DNA of 64,000 nucleotides, from contig NZ_CP072380.1 in NCBI RefSeq assembly GCF_018128285.1, positions 2,940,014 through 3,004,013 on the forward strand, read 5' to 3'. Below the pieces are notes generated by a model that was not told where the DNA came from, did not search any database, and saw nothing but the letters and a program-made list of their open reading frames with translations. The position numbers and the translations under genes are program-made. Numbering within the stretch: the stretch's first letter is position 1; each line of letters starts with the position of its first letter. This stretch comes from Atopobium sp. oral taxon 416. Lineage in GTDB: Bacteria; Actinomycetota; Coriobacteriia; Coriobacteriales; Atopobiaceae. Of this stretch, positions 58,687 to 64,000 are shown one piece after another.

Positions 58687-60096
58687 CTACTCTGCCGAGA
58701 CCTCAGTTGACTCAGCTGTCTCGGTATCCTGCTCCTTTACCCCCATTGCAGCTTTTTTGATATCGTGATACATGAAGAAGTAACCAGCCAGCCAGACAAT
58801 CAGCATTCCAAGCGGGAGGTAGTTACCATTCTTGAAGTCAAGGAACTGAGAGGATGCGTAAGTGAACCAAGGACCATCAATACTGGAGTTGGAGATAAGG
58901 CCAGAGGCACCCAGCGCACTCTTTGCCACGGCGCCAGTTGTGAGAGCAAGCTTGGAAACGAACGGGGCGAATGCAGTACCGACAAGCAGGAAGATAGGAA
59001 TACCGATAGCGCTCAGAATAATCATACGAGGCAGGTTCCCCTTAGTAACAAGATAAGCAGGAACAACAAGTGCAATGTTGACGATACCTGCGAAAGGCAG
59101 AATCTTGTTATCAGGAAAGATGAACGCGAAGAGGACCGTAAGAGGGATGCTGATGATGATCGTAATCCAAATTTCGTTGGAACCACCGAGGAACGGCCAG
59201 TCAAGGCCAACAACAAGAGTACGTCCCTCGAACTTGCCATGCATATAGTCAGAGACTGCCTCAGAGATGGGCGATAGGGCTCCCATGAAGTACTTGGAAA
59301 TCACCGGGAAAAGAGTCAGGCACATCGCACACTGGACTCCAAGCGTGAGCAACTTGCCGACATCATACCTGCCAAGAAAACCAAAGAGGCAGCCAAGGAT
59401 GAATCCAAGTACGTGATTCTCTGCGAAGATGCCAATCTTGTCATGCAGTGCCTCGGCATCAGCCTTGCGATTAAGGATAGGAATTTTACGCAGAACCTTG
59501 TCAATCGGATAGAAGATTGCAGCAAGGAAAACCATCTTATGAGTGCAGGTAACACCAGGAATGTCAGTGAGCTCATTAATCTCGTCCTTGAAGAGGTCTG
59601 CAGTCTTAAGCTCAAACACAATCTGAATCGCCGCAATAACGAAGGCAAGGAGCACGTTTCCGGTAAGACCGACCACGCCAACCGCAGTGAAGATCTTGCC
59701 CCACACGTTCCAGAGATCGGCGTTGAAAGTATCCGTCTTATTAGCGATAAGCATAACGATGTTAATAAGAATCATCAGAGGGAACATAAGGATGGCGTAA
59801 GGCCATGACCAAGCAATGGCAGCCATGGTCGTCCAGCCTCCGTCAAGGATGGGAAGATTAATTCCTAAATGCTTAAGCATTGCCTCGCCCACGGGTTGGA
59901 TGATACTGCTCATGTAGCTAATAAGCATAGACATTCCGGTAAATGCCACACCGAGGAGAATACCAGCAGAGATGGCATCCTTGGGTTTCATCCTAACGAT
60001 AAGGCCCATAATGATCATGATTAATGGAACAAAAACAGCAGCTCCAACTGAGCTGAGGAAGCCGTTAATCCACGAGCTTGCGGCTGCAAGGTCCAT
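58687..60096 (-). CDS. PTS galactitol-type EIIC permease (second system)
   Basis: 469 residues, GatC family (SWINGFLSSVGAAVFVPLIM, DAISAGILLGVAFTGMSMLI, DLWNVWGKIFTAVGVVGLTG, VLGFILGCLFGFLGRYDVGK). About eleven hydrophobic segments. It has a longer C-terminal tail rich in Glu/Thr than the copy at 18081. Start with GAGAGGTGAG upstream. Between the IIB gene and the aldolase gene. Confidence 0.92.
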   Translation of the reverse strand: MDLAAASSWINGFLSSVGAAVFVPLIMIIMGLIVRMKPKDAISAGILLGVAFTGMSMLISYMSSIIQPVGEAMLKHLGINLPILDGGWTTMAAIAWSWPYAILMFPLMILINIVMLIANKTDTFNADLWNVWGKIFTAVGVVGLTGNVLLAFVIAAIQIVFELKTADLFKDEINELTDIPGVTCTHKMVFLAAIFYPIDKVLRKIPILNRKADAEALHDKIGIFAENHVLGFILGCLFGFLGRYDVGKLLTLGVQCAMCLTLFPVISKYFMGALSPISEAVSDYMHGKFEGRTLVVGLDWPFLGGSNEIWITIIISIPLTVLFAFIFPDNKILPFAGIVNIALVVPAYLVTKGNLPRMIILSAIGIPIFLLVGTAFAPFVSKLALTTGAVAKSALGASGLISNSSIDGPWFTYASSQFLDFKNGNYLPLGMLIVWLAGYFFMYHDIKKAAMGVKEQDTETAESTEVSAE

Positions 60097-60177
60097 ACTT
60101 TCTCACCTCTCTAGTGTTATTAGCCCATTCCCTATCAGATCTCTTCATCCCTAGATGTAAGAAATCTCACGTGCTAA

Positions 60178-60468
60178 CTAGCCCTTGTATTCTTTGATCG
60201 CCTTCAGAAGCTTCTCATATTGTTGCTTCTGTCCAACACCAGTCAGAAATGCAATTCCGTCGATAATAGGAAGGTCGTACTTCTTCTCATCACGAACGAT
60301 TGTGATATACGCAGCTGCATCCTTGAGATAGCGGCCGACGCTCTTCAGGTCGACGGCCTCAACATGGGCATCAATCTTGTCCTTATCGAGCATACGATTG
60401 ACCTTGGATGCCACAGTCTGCGACGTAGCAACACCACTACCACACGCAACGATAACTTTTACTGACAT
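60178..60468 (-). CDS. PTS galactitol-type EIIB (second system)
   Basis: 96 residues, phospho-cysteine in VKVIVACGSGVATSQTVASK (Cys at residue 9), GatB-like C-terminus (PIIDGIAFLTGVGQKQQYEK). Strong ribosome-binding site AAGGGGGAAG. Confidence 0.93.
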   Translation of the reverse strand: MSVKVIVACGSGVATSQTVASKVNRMLDKDKIDAHVEAVDLKSVGRYLKDAAAYITIVRDEKKYDLPIIDGIAFLTGVGQKQQYEKLLKAIKEYKG

Positions 60469-60531
60469 GACTTCCCCCTTGTCCTATGCAGTCAACTCTT
60501 GGCTGACCTCTCCGGCTCTCGCATGCACAAC

Positions 60532-61005
60532 TCAGTCGTGCGTCCACTCCATCTTTATGAATGCGTTATAGAACTCGTCGACAGTCTTGGCCTCGAAGAG
60601 AGGATTCACCCACTCTGGCTTCTGGAAATTGTGCATAAGAATCTGGAGCAGCTCTATATGCTCACCAGGATCTTTAAAGCCCAACATGACAACAAGCTTC
60701 ACATCAAACCTGTTCTCAGGATCGGACATATCTCCCCAGGGAACGGTGTGCAAAAGACGAACGGGAGCAATAAACGGCTTAATAATTGCCTTGGCCATGG
60801 TATGCGGAATGGCAATTGGATACGGGTCAACTGGAAGCGCGGTCGGATACTCCGCCTCGCGTTCCTTAATTGTGGGAAGGTATTTTTCATTCACATAGCC
60901 CCTCTCGAGGAACCTTGCTCCCATGATGTCGAAGACCTGCTCGTAGTTGTCAACATCGAGGTCGATTTCGGCAAGCTCTCGCATGATGATTTCTTTACCT
61001 AACAT
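60532..61005 (-). CDS. PTS galactitol-type EIIA (second system)
   Basis: 157 residues of the PTS_EIIA_2 fold. Phospho-histidine in DPYPIAIPHTMAKAIIKPFI. ATG at 61005 is five bases after GGGGAGG. First gene of the eight-gene minus-strand run IIA-IIB-IIC-aldolase-membrane protein-DhaK remnant-DhaL remnant-fused kinase. No regulator gene is adjacent; the upstream 115-250 bp contain a large inverted repeat (61120-61255). Confidence 0.92.
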   Translation of the reverse strand: MLGKEIIMRELAEIDLDVDNYEQVFDIMGARFLERGYVNEKYLPTIKEREAEYPTALPVDPYPIAIPHTMAKAIIKPFIAPVRLLHTVPWGDMSDPENRFDVKLVVMLGFKDPGEHIELLQILMHNFQKPEWVNPLFEAKTVDEFYNAFIKMEWTHD

Positions 61006-61119
61006 CTAACCTCCCCTCACATGAGAAACGCAGGTGCCTTTGCATCCAGCTCTTTCCTGTCAGTAAAGATTCTATGTGGCACAAATCACACACACTAGTG
61101 AAAAGTGCTTCACAATAAA

Positions 61120-61255
61120 TTGCAGCGGAGTAGTCGGTAAACGATACTTCATTGACCGTAAAATGGATTAGTCTAAAGTGTTTGCGCAGTTAAAGGTATT
61201 TATGTAGACAATATAGGTCCACTTACCGTTTACCGAAATGTAGCATCCGCTGCAA
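61120..61255. repeat. Two-part inverted repeat upstream of the Gat-aldolase operon
   Basis: TTGCAGCGGA (61120-61129) and TCGGTAAACG (61134-61143) are mirrored by CGTTTACCGA (61227-61236) and TCCGCTGCAA (61246-61255). The enclosed 80 bp is AT-rich and non-coding. It may be a pair of regulator sites looping the promoter, or a small MITE-like element with 20-bp ends. Confidence 0.65.
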
Positions 61256-61347
61256 GGCATCCAATGGGAGATGCCACGACAGCGGAAGGGGCTAATGTCC
61301 TATGGCCAAGCACAAGGCATTGATGCTAGCAGTGGCGAGAGGAGGGA

Positions 61348-61438
61348 TGAGCCCGATGGAGTTCAGGCAGAGCCTCGGCCTTGCGCTGGGAGCTTAGGTT
61401 TGTAGGTGAAATGGTGCGGAAAACCGTTACCACCCTCA
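61348..61438 (+). repeat. IS3 OrfB 3'-end repeat, copy 2
   Basis: 91 bp nearly identical to 23347-23437, encoding the MEFRQSLGLAL end of an IS3 OrfB and the adjoining non-coding end. No other part of that element remains here. Confidence 0.75.
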
Positions 61439-61439
61439 A

Positions 61440-61612
61440 TCGGTAAGTCTGGGGTTGACTTTAACAACACCCTGCTCGATGCCAGGATGGTCAAGGCATG
61501 CAGGCGCTTCGGGCAGTGGGAGGCGGTCAACTGCAAGAAGAAGCGGCTCAAGCTCTTCTCGAAGATGAAGACGGGCCTGGAGGTCGTCCCCAGGCCCGAG
61601 CAGCATACCTAG
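61440..61612 (+). pseudogene. Unidentified transposase-like C-terminal fragment
   Basis: The reading GVDFNNTLLDARMVKACRRF continues as QWEAVNCKKKRLKLFSKMK and ends at 61612. The codon use and location suggest the tail of a transposase, but I cannot name the family. Confidence 0.4.
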
Positions 61613-61849
61613 CAATCCGGATTGTTGTGTCTAGCTAGAAAAATCAGTTGACAAAACTATCGGAACACCCCTATGACAGCTCTCCGATGTATCGGCGAAG
61701 GCATTGCCTATACAGAAACGTTCGTCAAGGAATAGATACTGCCGTCTTCGTGATGCTTAGGGTTCTCGTGCCGGCGCCACAAAAATGCCGGACGGAGAGA
61801 GCTACAGCTTCCGATGTGTACACGTCACTGCTATAGAAACACTGTAACC

Positions 61850-62400
61850 TCAAATTTTACGTAATAAGTCGACGCCGAGCTTATCCAGCACGCTCCCGGT
61901 CTTCTTCTGGATTGCGGATACCTTGAACCCCTGCTTGTTTCCGTTATCCACACGGTAAATGTTCTTTGTGAGTTTCAGGACATCTTCCGCAGAAAACTTA
62001 TCCGTAAGCCCTGCGTTTCTGAGAGCGTTCAGCAGACCATAGTAGTACAGCAGGCTGATGTGGTTCAGGAATGCCCAGCCACGAAAGTAATCATCCGTGT
62101 GTGCATGGGAAGCACTTAAAATAGTGCTGTTCTTGAGATAGTCGAAGCACTGCTCGATGTCCCATCGCTTCTTGTAGTCGAGATAGATCTCCTTCGCTGG
62201 AAGATCAAGGTTGCTGCAGAACGAGAAATATCCCATCCGGGTCTGCCGGATGACATCTTTGGGTGTGTGCTTCTCTTCGCCATAGTCCTTCTCGACACGC
62301 TCGACACAGTGGCCTACAAGTGCTGCCTCATATATTCTTTCTGCCACTTCTCGCGCAGTGGCCGCGCTCTTTTCCTGTAGACGCGGATATGGGATAAAGG
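61850..62400 (-). pseudogene. IS1634/IS4-family transposase, C-terminal fragment
   Basis: Reads REVAERIYEAALVGHCVERV, MGYFSFCSNLDLPAKEIYLD, then the catalytic Glu region YKKRWDIEQCFDYLKNSTIL and WAFLNHISLLYYYGLLNALR. This is the standard Y-(2)-R-(3)-E-(6)-K end of IS4-type transposases. The N-terminal part is lost at about 62400, and the frame continues open into unrelated sequence. Confidence 0.75.
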
Positions 62401-62596
62401 GTGTGCATGGGACGCAGGGCACTTGGCATGTTCTGCTGGAGTTTGGCTCTTGCAGACGGCTGGCGCCTTTGGCCCGCAGCTGGACGCGAATTAGGCAAGA
62501 TGTCGTTAGGCGATGGATGTCCCCATGAGGTTGCGCCTGCAAAGACCAGAGGAAAACCTTAGCCCCTCAGTCAAGTAAGAGGTAGGAGGTAGCTGC

Positions 62597-63640
62597 ATGG
62601 TATACATCGGCATAGACATCGCTAAGCGCTTCTATGTGCTGTCAGCCGTGGGTGAGGATGGAGGGACCCTCATCGAGTCACTCAGATTTGCCAACACCGC
62701 CGGCAGGCTTCAAAAAGCTGCTCGATCGGCTGAAGAAGGCCGGTATCGGTCCAGAGGGCAGCCTGGCTAGTATTGAGGCCACGGGGCACTACTGGGTTGC
62801 CCTGTTTAACTTCATGGCCGCTTATGGCTATGACGCTGCGCACGCTCAAGACCGATGCGATCGGTGCAGCCCATGATCGCAGACCTTATGCGCTACAATC
62901 GCTATGAGCCCTGCGCACTGAGCGACGAGGCGAGCGGGGAGCTGCTCGCGCTTGGCGCGCTACTACATGTCGCTTGCCGAAGAGCTCGACCATGCTCAAA
63001 AACCGCGCCACAGCCATCCTCGATGGCCTGTTCAGCGGCTCGTTTAGGCCCACCTAGCGGCTCGCTGCTCGAACATTGTGCCACGCCGCAGCAGACACAC
63101 TTAAGCGACAGGTGCACGCTCGAGTGCACACTGAAGGAAGCTTTCTGCTCCAACTGCGGCCAAAAGAAGGCCGAGGAGCTGAAGGCCGCCACGAAAGCAT
63201 CGGTTGCAGTCAGCTTCGGTTCAAAGACGCTCACCTTCGAGCTCAGACTCTTCCATGAGGAGCTTAAGCTCGTCTGCAGCCAGATCGACGAGGTGGAATT
63301 TGAACTTACCTGCTTGCTCGACAAGGCAAGCGGTAGGTGGCTGCTCAGCGTCCCTGGCATCTGAATCGCGCTGGCCTTGATTATCGCAGGCGAGATCGGC
63401 GCGCTGAGCGCTTCGATGGTGCCTACCGGCTCATGGCCTATGCCGGTATGGACCCTACCAAAAGTAAGTCCGGTAAGAGTGTGGCATCGGGTAAAAGCCA
63501 TGTCCAAGCGCGCTGCGGCAGATCTCAGGTGGGCCCTCATGCAGGCTACAGACTGTGTGCGCAGATACGACCCATAACTTCGGCGACTACTACGCCAACA
63601 GGGAAGGCGAAGACAAAAAGCACCACTGCGTAGCCCTCTC
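62597..63640 (+). pseudogene. IS110/IS116-type transposase remnant
   Basis: MVYIGIDIAKRFYVLSAVGE (first Asp), GSLASIEATGHYWVALFNFM (Glu region), then a shift and degraded KTDA region. The second half reads FELRLFHEELKLVCSQIDEV, a stop within LLSVPGI, and a Transposase_20 part ending KRAAADLRWALMQATDCVRR. Many lesions. It lies between IS1634-like debris and the start of IS5 copy D. Confidence 0.75.
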
Positions 63641-63884
63641 GGGTGTTGCTCGCAAGCTCATGGGCGTGTGTCTAACCCTCATGAAGGAGCAACGCCCCTG
63701 GGAGCCCACGCCTTCTAGGCACCATCAACCCGAACATCTTCAGGAGGGCGGCAAGGTAGCCTTTTCTACATCTGAATCGCACTTGCACTCCCAGCGGGGC
63801 GCGCGTCAGCATGTCTACTCTTTATCCCATATTCACTTCTCAAGGTTCCTATCGAAAATCTTGGGTTTACCCCTTGACTTTAAA

Positions 63885-64000
63885 TAGCAGGTCTTCCTTG
63901 GACTAGTGCGCCTTAAGGGTCGAGTGCGTGGTCCTTGTTCTTCGTGGAGCTTAAGACTTAGGTGAAAGTCACGTCCACAATGGAGCCACCCCGCGCCGTG
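63885..64000 (-). mobile_element. IS5-family element copy D, running off the right edge
   Basis: Matches copy B 51350-51460 almost base for base (including GTGGTCCTTGTTCTTCGTG and GGAGCCACCCCGCGCCGTG), in the same orientation as copy B. Only an internal piece is visible; the left end is not present at 63885, so it is truncated by the IS110 remnant or deleted. Confidence 0.7.

Overview
The window looks like the chromosome of a host-associated actinobacterium of class Coriobacteriia (Olsenella/Atopobium-like). This is an inference from the moderately high GC, the PTS-rich sugar metabolism, the style of the housekeeping genes (pgi, DedA, small SRP RNA, BFN nuclease, QueT) and the families of transposases. 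No marker gene fixes the genus.

Layout. 1-5.4 kb is native and mostly on the minus strand: a GH3 glycosidase running off the left edge, a lactose/cellobiose-type PTS IIA, a DedA membrane protein, the SRP RNA, pgi and a UDG-like protein. 5.6-14.4 kb is an insertion-sequence graveyard (IS3, IS5, IS110, IS1634-like, IS1595-like, IS256-like). 14.5-21.1 kb holds a DeoR regulator and a Gat-type PTS operon with an RpiB/LacAB-type isomerase and a 6-phospho-3-hexuloisomerase, separated by IS debris. 21.3-25.2 kb is another graveyard. 25.2-27.7 kb is native: DUF2304, a GT2 glycosyltransferase, a BFN nuclease, tRNA-Ile and tRNA-Ala. An apparently intact IS1595-family element sits in the tail of the tRNA-Ala terminator. 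28.8-33.3 kb is IS debris around a broken AlbA_2-type gene. 33.6-41.9 kb carries an FtsX-type ABC exporter and a heterodimeric ABC exporter whose second half is broken by a stop codon. 43.7-48.9 kb is a native run: QueT transporter, glycosyltransferase, LytS/LytTR two-component system, phosphoesterase, and a convergent PAP2 phosphatase. 49-53.7 kb is IS110 and IS5 material. 53.7-61 kb is a minus-strand operon: Gat-type PTS IIA-IIB-IIC, class II aldolase, a membrane protein, decayed split dihydroxyacetone-kinase genes and an intact fused DhaK-DhaL kinase. 61-64 kb is again IS debris.

Genes working together. Three sugar-import modules feed glycolysis: a beta-glucoside-type PTS/GH3 pair, a hexose or hexitol Gat system ending in a hexulose-6-phosphate isomerase, and a Gat/aldolase/dihydroxyacetone-kinase system that should end in triose phosphates.

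The most distinctive feature is the density and nesting of IS110-family elements, at least seven copies or fragments from several lineages. Their non-coding ends are plausible bridge-RNA loci. A 3.0-kb IS5-with-IS1111 composite occurs twice in opposite orientation about 42 kb apart, and IS5-type ends also bound an 88-bp MITE-like element.
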